Shown here: piece after piece, positions 11,362 through 22,166 of the stretch
How the letters are laid out: each line of letters opens with the position of its first letter
Position numbering within the stretch: the stretch's first letter is position 1
NCBI GenBank assembly: GCA_032718475.1
Contig: JAUCBJ010005279.1
Coordinates: 20,990-84,989 of the forward strand
Length of the DNA stretch: 64,000 bases
Source of the DNA: Nemertoderma westbladi
Taxonomy: Eukaryota; Xenacoelomorpha; Nemertodermatida; Nemertodermatidae
Direction of reading: 5' to 3'
Notes under the pieces: model-generated
Told to the model about the DNA's origin: nothing
The model's input: the letters and a program-made list of their open reading frames with translations, nothing else
Databases searched by the model: none
Made by a program: the position numbers and the translations under genes

Positions 11362-13789
11362 GGCGTTATCATCTGTCGTCGATGGAATCTCTAGCTGACT
11401 CGTCTTCTCCCCAAGTTCTAAACTCCGCTGGTGAATTAGCTGCTCCTTGTGACTTATCATACTAGTTACACGTCTGTCATGTTTTGTATGTAAGGTAGTA
11501 TGGTCCACGTCGTGTGAAAAGGAATGAATTGAATTTGTAGTTAATAAACTACATGTACTTTGTACATCTTCCTCGTCACTTATGTCCAGTGTGCGCACAG
11601 GCGCTCGAGTATACCATCCTATCGGCGTTCTACAGGCGTATGCGTTTCCCGCTACGACTGCCGATGGTCTGGTTTCCCACACTTGATGTAGGTTGAATTG
11701 GTCTGTCCCGATCAGCATGGCTACCGATCTATAATTGACAGGACATTCAGGTACACCAAGGTGTCTGAAATACTTAAGGTCCTCCAAGGATTGTTCTGGG
11801 ACAGGACCTAGTAGGTTACTAAAGTCTTTGGTGGCCGCAAAAGTCAAATCCTTGAAGGGTAACAAAGACCTCTCCTTTTCGCTGTGTTGCGATTTCGGAA
11901 GAAGAGAGTCTAAGTTTAACTTAACTCGTGTCACTGGTATTGCACGTTGTCCGTGCATACTACTTACGGTGTAACTAACGCGCTTACCTTGTTTGAGATC
12001 TGTCACTACATCAGCTATCTTTTCATCCACGTAGCTGTGAGATGAGGCTGAATCCAGGATAGCGTAGATTCTCTTGCTCCCCTTTGTGCCAGTAATCTTA
12101 ATCGGAATTACACTGAATCCCTTTAGTTGGTCAGTAGTCAGAAGCGCGATCGATGGCTGTTCATCTCCATCAGAATATACGTCGTCGTCTTCTGACTCTT
12201 CGTCCGACGATCCGGATTGTTCTGAGAAGCAATCCTTTATATGTGTCACAAAGGTTGGAGTCGTTTTCGATTCTCGATTTCTGTAGGCCGCATCACATCT
12301 CGCTGCTGCCTCCGGGTGTTCCCTGGCGAAGCGTTTTGTCGGCGTGTGGCTGTCTGTGTGGAGCAGACCGTCGTGGTTGCGTCCACAGGATGGACAAGTG
12401 TCGGTATTTGGGCAATCCTTGCGAACGTGTCCGTGTCGCGTACACCGCCAACAAGAGTCCAGTGGCCGTATCTGCAGCCGCCGTTCTTCCGAGTTCAACT
12501 CGCGAAACTGTCGACAACCTCGCAACTTGTGACCGATATACCGCTTGCCTAAATGCTCGCAGTATTGGCAGCCGCTGAAGTCGGTACTGAGTTGTTGTCT
12601 CGTCTGTTTTGTCCCAATGGGCGCAGATACCCTACTACCGTCCGAGAATTGTCGTGATTCCGTCGGTGTGGCGTAAGTGGCCGTCTTAGTGGATGTTGTC
12701 TGGGGTTTTTGTCGGTTTGAGGATGGCAAGGTGATTCCTTCTGCCACGATGTGCTGGTCAGTGTAGTTGGATCGAGTTTCTACCACTGCCTCCCTGGATA
12801 TCAAAAGGTACACATCCTCCAGTTTTAAGAATCCACCCCGCTCTTCCCGCTGGTATTCGATCTTCCTCCACTCCTGACGAAGTCGATGGTGGAGTCGTCG
12901 TATGATCCTTAAAAGGACTGTAGGGGTATTCCCGTAGTCAAGTTGTCCAATGGATCTCAAAGTAGTGATAGCGTTCTTTATCTCGTCAGCCAGTTTTAAT
13001 AAGTCGACGGGTTTAGTGATAGCCCCTCCCTTACAGAGTTCCTCTATTACTGACCTGGCCATACTGACTGTACCTCCGTATATCGAAGTTAAACGATCGT
13101 ACGCTAGTTCAAAGGCGTCCGGTACACCGACGAAAGTCTCCGCCAAATGTTTAGGTTCTCCTGACAACGTTTGAAGCAGGTAATTAAACTTCTCCCGTGA
13201 TGTAAAGGCGCACACGGCGATCTGAGATTCGATATAGTCTACGAAAGTGTGCCAGTGTTTTGAGCTACCGGAAAACTTAGGTGGTTGTTGCACCGGTAGT
13301 CCTTGTCTAGCTGCGAATTTCGCTATCTCCTCGGCAACGTTCAGAGTTTCGCATCCTTGGTTGGTAATCTGGTTGATATCCCTTCTTGGCGCTTTTCCCT
13401 GATACGATGTGTGTTTTGAAGGTACCGGTCTTTGTGGTTCCTTCGGGTGTCTATTGTGTTCGAATTCAGTGTTCCTCGAACTATCGGTTTGAACTTCCTC
13501 CAGACGCTCCTCGATCTGAGCCAACTTGTTAACAACTGGTCGCAGGATGTCGGCGAACTGTTGTGTACTGATTGTGTCCGTTGGTTGTAACGCCTTCTGT
13601 GTTGGTGTATTCTGTGGAGGATTGTCTACAAAGGAGTTGTCTGAACGCTCGCGTTTATATTCATCGGCCGCCCCTGTTCTAAATACCTCGCGTTTCGGGT
13701 AATCCGATTCGCTCGAAGTACTACTATCATCTGGATATGGTGGTCGATGTGCTCGCGTCCGTTGTGCTGTCTGAATCCTAACATTGGTA

Positions 13790-13973
13790 GGCTCACAAGT
13801 CTTCCTCAAAGTTGTAGATTGCGATGTAAACTGGTTGAACGGTCGCGTATCCACTAGTCTCCGTTGTTCGGTAGGCTCACAAGTCTTCCTCGAAGTCGTA
13901 GATTGCGATGTAAACTGGTTGAACGGTCGCGTATCCACTAGTCTCCGTTGTTCGGTAGGCTCACAAGTCTTCC
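13790..13973 (-). repeat. Three copies of the 16-bp motif inside an 84-bp tandem repeat in gag, element 1
   Basis: Cores at 13790-13805, 13874-13889 and 13958-13973, sense GGAAGACTTGTGAGCC, read as R-K-T-C-E-P. They are spaced exactly 84 bp apart as part of an in-frame tandem repeat of 28 codons. Element 2 has two such units. Confidence 0.8.
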
Positions 13974-15787
13974 TCGAAGTCGTAGATTGCGATGTAAACT
14001 GGATCGGTGGTCGGACGACAGCGTTTGAATCAACCGGCCTTGTAGGTCGAAACGTCATTGGGTAAGCGTAGTGTGTAACGCGTTTAGGTGTCGACGGTGG
14101 ACTCACCTGTTTAGTCGTCAGTAGTGCAGGTCCGACTAATAAACTACTACGATCTGTAATCGGCTGGTTACTTACCTTGACTTTCGGAATAGGCGATGAC
14201 GTTGCTCTTGGCGGTGTAAACTTGTCCGGAATAACAAACCTGTGTTCCGTCGCACCATGGATAGGAGAAATATCACTACTACCCGCAATCGAAACAGGTT
14301 TCTTAGTTGTAACTGGTGCGAACATAGGGGTTACTTGAGGGAATCTTTGACATAAGTCTTTTACTAATTGTCGTTCCCGTCCGGGTGCTCCTACGCTTCC
14401 TTCCTTCTTCCGTTCCTGAATTTGGCAATGTCTTACCTCTAACTGGTCCAAATCATGTCCGTCACGAGATCTCATCGATCTATCGCGGGCTAGAAGATCC
14501 AGATTTTCCTTGGCTTCGGCTAATTCTCTCGCCTTCTTCTCGAGTTCGAAATGAAGTTTCACTGTCTTCTCTCTTTGTTCCGTTTGTTGTCGTTGCGCCT
14601 CAAACTCCGCTTGTCGTATAGTGGATTGAGCTTTTATTTGCCGTGTTTTCATTTCGGCCCGCGCTTCCGAAACTAACCGTTCTCGTTCTAATTCCGCCGC
14701 TGCCGTTTGTCGCTCTAGTTCGGCAGTTTGTCGCTCTAGTTCGGCCGCTGCCGTTTGTCGCTCTAATTCCGCCGCTGCCGTTTGTCGCTTTAATTCTGCC
14801 GTTTGTCGCTCTAATTCCGCCGCTGCCGTTTGTCGCTCTAGTTCGGCCGCTGCGTTTCGTTGCGCTAAATCAGCCGCTGCTGTTCGTTGAGCAATGTCTA
14901 CCTCTAACCTTTCTACTTCAGCTGCTTCTAATTCAGCTTGTTCCTGTAGATGAGAGATTCTCGCTACATTCGCAACGCGTAGCTTCTCTTCTTCTACTGC
15001 TGCCTGCATCACTAGAAGTTGAGCTTGTTCCTCCATTTCTCGTCGTTGTCGGTAGAATTCTTGCTGTTTTTGAGCAACTTCTGACGTAACCATACTTCCC
15101 TCGCCAATTTCGCTACGAATACTTACCAACGATTGATCCAATATTCCCGTTGCCGATTCGATTCGTACGGGTGAAGTTTCCCTCGTATACTCCGGCACGG
15201 TTTCCAAATCGCCGACGTCTTCGCCGCACATACGTAAGTGATCCGTCAGATGTTTCAATTGTCCATCCAGTCGGTACAGTTCCTGTTCTTCCTCGGGTTG
15301 TAATAATTCGTCCGACACTGACTCACCTAACAACTGGTCCGCTTGTTCCTGTTGTATCTGCCTAATCGTCGACTTAAACTGAATCAGTTTCTCTCTAGCG
15401 ATCATTACTTTCTCGAGGATTCTAAGTTGAGTATCCATGTCCTGTCTCTGTCTAGCTAGATCTTGTAGACCAATTAGGTTATCTACGGACTTGTGTACTC
15501 TACTTTGTACTCTAACCTGGAGGGTGTAGAACTCGAATCGAGACATCGGAGCGGTCAACTCGTTTAATATGCGTTGGCCTTCTCCAATACTCCTGGTTAT
15601 ATGCGCCATGTAACCTCCGACGCTTCTAACCACACTTTCTGTGCTTCCTGCTGAACTTACCAGGTCCGTTTCCCTGTATCTAGGTTGCGGAACAGTTAGA
15701 AAGTCCTCGGTCCTGCCGTCGCCTCGTACTACGGCATCCGGTACTCCCGTTGGATGTACTGGTGACGCACACGGTGTAGGTTCGGTA

Positions 15788-15803
15788 GGCTCGCGAGTCT
15801 TCC
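15788..15803 (-). repeat. Dispersed 16-bp motif, element 1, near gag start
   Basis: Sense GGAAGACTCGCGAGCC, read as K-T-R-E-P, about 30 codons after the gag ATG. Confidence 0.75.
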
Positions 15804-15891
15804 CCTGTTGTTCTTCCGCTGCTGACTTATCTCCGTCACATGAGTCATAGTCGGTTTGTGTATTCTTCGTATAGTCTTGTTTGTCACTCAT

Positions 15892-16702
15892 TTCGGTAGT
15901 TGTAAGTCAAGTAAAGTGAGTGTCAAAGTATCGAGTTTACCGTATTTATATCTAAACGGTACTAATTACAGTCATATAAAATTAGCCTACCGACCGATTT
16001 TATAGCAGATGGATAAAATTAGCCTAGACGGCCAATTTTACAGCAAATAAATGTCACGGAATAAGTATATAATAAAATTAGCCTAAACGGCCAATTTTAT
16101 AACAAATAAATCGGATAACGATATGCGTTATCAAAAGGTAAATTAAATACAATAATACGGACTAATTCAGCAATGAACAAAGAAATCATACGGAATGCAT
16201 AAATACTTGAGACAGTGGAACCCACAATAATTTTAACTAATACGGTAATGCCTAACTTATTTATGCAACTTTTCGAACTCACCCACTCCAATAATTCTCC
16301 AGAAAAACAGATTCCCAGATACAAACCGGACGTGAACCTTTCCGTTTTTAACGTTGCGGACGAAGCGCGATTTTCCCAACCAAAGTTGTTGAGTTATCTA
16401 TCTCCCAAACTTGCTAAACACGGTCTTGCTCCCGTTACAGTCTAGAAATGAGTTCTGAATCCTGAAAAACAAAAGAGTTAGGTTTTACTTTTACGAAAAA
16501 TTTTGTACCGGTACAATATGGTATTTAAACCCTTTTAAACACCGGTATTCAATTCCAAAAATATATTTACACGCGGTTCAAATCAAATTTTATTTCAAAA
16601 ATTAGCACTTAGCTAATCAAATACAAATTTTTACCTCAAAATACAAAATTTTCAAATAACTTTAGTCCTACCGAACCGTAGTTCAGTAAAACACATTCCT
16701 AC
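15892..16702 (-). promoter_or_regulatory. Leader of element 1 with three hairpins (15976-16100)
   Basis: Non-coding leader between 5' LTR and gag ATG. Near the ATG are three copies of a hairpin of the type AAAATTGGCC-loop-GGCTAATTTT (15976-16003, 16013-16040, 16072-16100 on plus, complement). Element 2 keeps all three in the same places. Such a position suits packaging, dimerisation or translation control, but that is inference. Next to the LTR, where a tRNA primer site is expected, the sense sequence is GTAGGAATGTG, without the usual TGG start. Confidence 0.6.
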
Positions 16703-18170
16703 TATATGGAAGAGACGGTAACAATACCTGCAATATCTTACTGTAAAGTTTGTGAATCAAATCATAAATCCGACCTTCTCACCAAAACAGTAAACTCTAA
16801 GTAAGCGAATATATTGCAGTATCGATCTCTTATAACCGGTGAGGCAGAAAACAGTCTACGAGCAGACAAACTTCGATAAAACAAAACCCCGCGCAGCGAA
16901 TCCTAAAATCAGGCTGACTCACTCACGGACTAAGGGGCTCGTATACTTTGCCGCGGTGTGATTTATATGGTTGGGCGAAAGGGACGCTAGCTAGGTACAG
17001 AGGCAGAGATTTGGAGATGTCTAACTAGCGGGCAAAGCACAGTAAGGACAAAAGTTAATTTTATATATATTTTGAGGTGTAAATAATTTCTAACGCGCGC
17101 GTGTTAATTCTGAACGGTCAAAAGCAGTTTTGCTCCTTCACATATATAATTACTGGGTACGGTGTGCATTTTACGAATATTCTAATTTTGTAACTTGTAG
17201 GTCCAATACTCACGAATGATAAGGTTCCTTCCCCTCTTGCGTATTTCCAGGACTCAAATTCAGGCATAAAGTTAATACTACGCCCAGAATTCGGCAATTT
17301 TAGGTACCAGGTCCCTAATACTGAGAAGAGATGTGTTAGTTTACTACAGTAGGCGTACAGTTACTAATAGCTATCCTGGCGTCCTATCTAGAATTTTAGT
17401 CACCTAGGTAGGCTGGGTAACTTCCTATTAGGGCGTTGGCGGGGACACGGTAGATGTTAGTATATCCCTAATAGCCTCAATTTATTTGCGCCTAGTTGTA
17501 AACTGCCCTACCGCCTGAACGGTACAATCCTAATTCAGGTGAAAACACAATGACCCTCCTAGCCTACAAGTTCTAATGCAATGGACACCGTTGTACGGTA
17601 AATAGTCACAGACGCACCTGTACTTAGCAAGAGTTAAGCGTACAGTTTGCTGCACCCTAACCATTTGTATGCCTTGTACCGGTGTGCCTACGTCCTATTT
17701 GCGTACTAGTATCTCTGCTCTCTCCCTCCCCCGTAGGAATGTGAAGGTCTACTGTGGTTTTTTTCTGAATCAAGACAGTACAGTCCCTAAGATGTAATTT
17801 TAGGCTCACAGCATGTCACTACTTCTACCTTTTGATCTTTGGTCTTACGCTTAGGTAGCAAGGCGTCGAACGCTGTCTAACCTTTCAGGCGATGGGCGAA
17901 TAACTCAAGATGGTATTGCGGGTTGTCTCTTGTCTACATTCCCCTGATGTTCCCGTTCATTGCTGCGGCCCGATCTCTAGCTGGCCATCCTGTTCCTAAA
18001 GGTGTTCACCGTAGTGAATCATGGTGAAAAGAAAGGCAGATAGCGGTATTTCTGAATTTATTGCAGATAATAGTACAAAATGTAGTCTGAAAACTAATGA
18101 CAGAATAAACAAGAAATATAGATTGAAATAATCTGTGTACGCTTGAATGATAACTAATGAACAAATCGCA

Positions 18171-18180
18171 CCTTTATATA
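18171..18180 (-). promoter_or_regulatory. TATA box of the element 1 5' LTR
   Basis: Sense TATATAAAGG, at the same place as TATAAAAG in the element 2 LTR. A poly(A) signal AATAAA follows about 110 bases downstream (complement of 18057-18062). Confidence 0.6.
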
Positions 18181-18390
18181 GCAAATTTGTGCTGCAATCA
18201 ATCGAGAAAATTCTCGATTGTTCTATAGGTTCTAACAGGTTTTTAAAGATAGCTATTGGTCCAGCTAATATATAACTTGCACGACATTGGTTACAATCAA
18301 ATAACTACAGTCTCATTGGTGCAGACAAATGCAATTTAATTTGTAGCGGTCAATTTAAATGAGTTGAAATTCTGTACAAAAAATAATTCG

Positions 18391-18464
18391 CACTTACCAG
18401 GATTCGAACTCAATACCTACTACACATATAATTTCCAACGCTCTACCGACTGAGCTACTGAACC
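18391..18464 (-). other. tRNA-like Pol III unit in the 5' LTR of element 1
   Basis: Second copy of the unit described at 3746-3822, with A box, B box and T-run. It lies upstream of the TATA box in the same direction as the element. It carries two base changes from the other LTR copy (an A/G change beside the B box and a T/A change in the anticodon-arm region). Confidence 0.6.
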
Positions 18465-18596
18465 ACTTGACCAATAGGCGTACAATAGATATAACAAATA
18501 CAAATGAGGACTCAAAGCAATCTTTTACAAAGTTAATTCGAATAAAATAAAATTTTGAAAATCCACGGCATTTAGGGAATATAATTCTATAACAGC

Positions 18597-20090
18597 AGAG
18601 CACCTTTTTCACTCAGACTCAGACATGATTTGTTCCTCACTTTTCTGCATCTTTCAATGTTCACTTAATCTTGGAAAATGACATCAACTCTTTGGCCAAT
18701 CAGTACTCTTGCCTATTTACAATGGGAAACTCAAGGATCCAACTGTTCCAAATTCCTACAGACCAGTTTGTACCATAAACATATTCGCCAAGATTTTTGA
18801 GGCTACAGCTTTAGCAAATTTCGTTCATTGTATAAAATCCAGCAGTGCTCAGTTAGCATACCAGCCTCAGTTTGGGGCAGACATTATAGTTGGTGCAATT
18901 TTAGAACTGATCGGGTTTATGAGAGAATGTGGGTCAGACGTCTTCATATGTTAGATGGATATATCCCAGGCATTTGATCAAGTTCAACATGGAAACCTAT
19001 TTGAAATGCTATCTGATATAATTAATCCCATGTATGTAGAGTTCTAATGTACTACTATGATATCCATGATTTTCCTACGATTTGATGGCTACACTGATGC
19101 TGTTGGATTCAGAACAGAGATCGGTGTGAAACAAGGTTCCCTTATTGGTCCTACCCTCTTCAACTATTATATACGCCAAATCCACACTCATAAATCCAAA
19201 TATTGCAATCAAGACTCGGATATAAATAATGACATCTTATCTGAAGAAACACGTTGTTTCACAATATCGAATGCTGAGGATATTTTTATTATAAGCGGGT
19301 TTAAATCAATGATTCAGGATGAAATACACAGAATCAGCGCAAGTCTAATGGAACTGGGAATGGAAATCGACAGAGACAAATCAAGCTGGATCATGCTGAG
19401 TGGGAAGAAATCTGCTAATCAACATCCGCTTTTCCTTAACCTTTCGAAAGTACTAATTCCAGAAGCAACAGAGCGTTAAGTTCCTTGGCTACATTATCCC
19501 ACTAAAAAAAAGAAATACTAACCAAGGAATGTCTTACTCGGAATATCATACTCGTAGAGTGATTTCGATCTCTAGGTTGGGCATCAAAATGGATACCAAT
19601 AAAAAACCTGGCAAATCTATGGAAATCCTATGCAGTGACAGTTTTCCGTTACTTTATGCCCATATTGGATGGTTTACTGAGAGAGAAAAAGAAACTTTAT
19701 ATATAATGTACAGAAACGCTCTCCGGAAGCTCCTTCATCTTGATGGTTGAAAAATATGTTATATAAACTCTTTCATGTGGAATCTCTGATTAATGATACT
19801 TACCAACACATATTGCGATTGCTTCAACGATCGTCCCAGACTCCTTATCCACTCATTCAACAGATTATCTGCACCACTGGTTCATTGACTAAAGAAAAGT
19901 TGTATTTGGGACCCTGTGCAACTTATAAAGCATGTGTGGATACACATGGAGTGAGTGCCTTCATTCACGTCGATTTTCAGGCACAAATTTCATCTAAAAA
20001 CTTTATTTAAGGAAATCAGCTTGGGACCATTAGGATCTTGCGAACAAAGACACCTAGACTTTATCATATCAGCCTATAATTTGAAGATTA
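18597..20090 (+). pseudogene. Reverse transcriptase part of the Ulp1-bearing LINE, degenerate
   Basis: Continues the LINE of 1-2058. Recognisable RT blocks include NSYRPVCTINIFAKIFE (about 18754-18804), MDISQAFDQVQH (18955-18990, after a stop), GVKQGSLIGPTLFNYY (19123-19170) and NAEDIFII, standing where FADD normally is (19269-19292; first Asp replaced, so likely inactive). Downstream lies a C-terminal part with ALRKLLHLDG (about 19717-19746). There are stops at 18952, 19045 and 19477 and frame changes. No restriction-like endonuclease or 3' tail was found. Confidence 0.75.
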
Positions 20091-20124
20091 AGATCTCACA
20101 CAGAATCAACGTTATAAAAAAACA

Positions 20125-20290
20125 AGTTTGACAAACAAGAAAAAAAACAAGTTTGAAATTTCTAAATTAATTTATATGAATTCAATCTAATTGCAAACAC
20201 CAAAAAACCGGTGTAAATCAAAAATAGAGATATTACAAATCATATTTTATGAAATATAATTTTCAAAAAATGCAGCACACAGCATAGGCT
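20125..20290. repeat. Fragment related to the right part of the 1555-bp piggyBac-like element
   Basis: The stretch with ACAAGTTTGAAATTTC, ACACCAAAAAACCGGTG and TATAATTTTCAAAAAA matches 24380-24500 closely. It has no terminal repeats, so it is a partial copy. Confidence 0.6.
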
Positions 20291-21859
20291 GTGTGTTTGG
20301 GGATGGCGCTCACCAGTCTCCAGTTTCCCTTTCCCTGCTTTAAAAGGTTTACAATATATAGACGAATGCATTTGTGTTTATTAATTAATTTGGTGTGTAT
20401 AGAATATAATATATATTTACGGTTTTTTTTGGTAACATAATTTTGTAGTTGGTTTCCACAGGTTTAATAATTCTTATGCCATTGTGCTGGTTAGTTTATT
20501 AATTTAAATATTTGTACACAAACGTTCCTGTAGTTGGCCAGACCTATCGGTTTGTTATTAATATAAGTAACGAATAGGATTTAATGTTTGTTTTATAAAC
20601 ACTAAACGCTTTCTACCCACAGGCCACAGCCGCTGCACATCACATTATTTGTAAATTATTGTTGAATGACATTGAATAAAGTTTATATGTTTATATACAA
20701 TGAATATAATTGTACTGGTACCGGTACAACCAAAACAGTAAAACAGCACCGCCTTTATTACCTCAATTCGCACAGGAAATAATGTTCGTTATAGTTTTTC
20801 CATTGGAAATTATTTTTCTCTTATACCCAAAACTGGTTCTAAAGTCTACCTTTAGGAGGCGAAATGTCAGAAAGTGAAAGTTCCCCCGTGTCTACCCGAC
20901 CCCCGTAGTCAGGGCGACTGATCGCTCGGAATATATCCGGGTTGGTATGACAGCTCCTGATTCCGGTTCATTTAGGACTCCTCTTCCCTCCCTCGCTTTG
21001 GCACAGGAACCGTTCCAGAAACCCAATAACTGGCGATATTCAAACAGACACGTAAAAATATAATAGGATTTATTTGTATAATATTAGGTAATAAAGAATT
21101 TTAATTAACAATTAATTTGTTTAATTATATGAAAAGATTTTGAATTTGAAAAGTCCAAATTTTGCTCTCGGACCTCCTCCGACGTTCTCAAAGATAAAAG
21201 ATATTAGGTAATAATATTAGTCAGACAACTGATACGGATGTTGAAATATTTAAGGCAACACTTATGAGTTAAGGTGCACCTTAGCTAAGGTTGATTTATA
21301 TGCAACCGGCCCCTCCTGGTCTAACAGCAAGTTAAGTAAATAAAGCTAAGTTATTGCAACTATAATTTATTAATATATTGTAAATATTAACCAAACATAA
21401 ACCAATAACCCATAACCATCACACATATAAACTGGTAACATATAGCAGAATAGCCAAGATTCAGTCTCTTCTAAAACTTATTGGGAATTCAAACTGCAAA
21501 ATAAATAATAAAAACGTTAAAATAAATAATTTTATAGTAAAAAACGATATTTATTCCGGAACTACAGTATTATTAATTGCTTACCGGTCTACCGAGATCC
21601 TGTTAAATAGAATACGACAATAAGATAACATTATTTTTAGGTGCTGTATACAATATTTGTAAACCTATCTCTCACGCATTCACAGATTTAATCCCCTGCG
21701 TACAGAGTAGGCCCCCTAAGTAGATTTTGTAGCAGATTGTTCGGTGTTTATACTGTACTATGTCTGTATGTAATATAATTTGTATCTAATATTTTGTGCT
21801 GTGCTATTTCGTTTTTACTATGGGCCCTTGCGGCGTGGAATAATAATAAATAACATTAA
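20291..21859. other. Intergenic stretch, nothing recognised
   Basis: AT-rich sequence with no ORF of note, no RNA gene and no terminal repeats that could be recognised. A short GC-richer patch lies at 20870-21020. Confidence 0.5.
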
Positions 21860-22110
21860 TAATTATTATTAACTTTTCACCCAAATATATCATATCATAT
21901 ATTTTATTTATATTTATATAAATATTTTATTTAATATTTATTATTATATTAATTTATTATCATTTATTATTATTTGTTTAACATTTTAATGTTTTAAATT
22001 TATTATTATTATTTATTATTATTTTTTATAATAAATTTTTTATATTTTATTAATACAGTAATATTATATTAATATTATTTATATATTTTATAATTAAATA
22101 TAAAAGTTAG
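21860..22110. repeat. AT-rich low-complexity tract
   Basis: Runs of TTATTA and ATTTAT, almost free of G and C. It lies just downstream of the FReD exon and may hold its poly(A) signals (AATAAA on minus near 22069). Confidence 0.7.
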
Positions 22111-22166
22111 TTTCCAACGCTACTATTGAAATTATTTAGTAATTTTATATAAAACTTACAGTTTTA

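Larger units (their letters stand above)
10471..15891 (-). pseudogene. gag-pol: Gag-protease-RT open frame of element 1 (1806 codons)
   Basis: Starts with ATG at 15891. In order: a Gag N-terminal region; a coiled coil with Ala-Glu-Leu-Glu-Arg-Gln-Thr repeats (residues about 333-410); three near-identical units with TSQSTTSRKTCEPTE (about 13780-14010); the BEL Gag DUF1759-type region (about 868-945); three zinc knuckles (about 1107-1174, including CWRCTRHGHVRKDC); an aspartic protease with ILDSASSHSYVD (catalytic Asp1280); and a reverse transcriptase with FTCDVEAMF and FYVDDG. It stops at a TAG (10471-10473) two codons after the YVDDG box, inside RT. Element 2 is open at that codon but has its own stop two codons earlier. 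The product would build the particle and copy the RNA. As it stands the polyprotein is cut off within RT. Confidence 0.92.
2059..18591 (-). mobile_element. BEL/Pao LTR retrotransposon, element 1 (16.5 kb)
   Basis: Complete insertion on the minus strand. It has paired LTRs (16703-18591 as 5' LTR, 2059-3947 as 3' LTR), a 0.8-kb leader, gag-pol (15891-7041), a spacer with an inverted repeat, an extra zinc-knuckle ORF (6375-4772) and a 3' non-coding block. The order protease, RT, RNase H, integrase and the YVDD RT box are those of BEL/Pao. The 5-bp target duplication acagc is at 2054-2058 and 18592-18596. It sits inside a Ulp1-bearing LINE. At 16.5 kb it is much longer than most BEL/Pao elements. 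About seven differences between its LTRs (hand count over 1889 bp) indicate a young insertion, but the coding parts carry four stops or frame breaks plus a deletion in ORF3. Confidence 0.93.
16703..18591 (-). repeat. 5' LTR of element 1
   Basis: 1889 bp, promoter LTR of the minus-strand element and near-identical partner of 2059-3947. In sense order it holds a tRNA-like unit (18391-18464), a TATA box (complement of 18171-18180), a poly(A) signal (complement of 18057-18062) and a long U5. Confidence 0.93.

Noticed and set aside
16215-16445. ORF antisense to element 1 leader, also present in element 2 (36631-36813)
   Set aside because: Differences between copies are mostly amino-acid changing and element 2 has a stop near its start, so no sign of coding selection.
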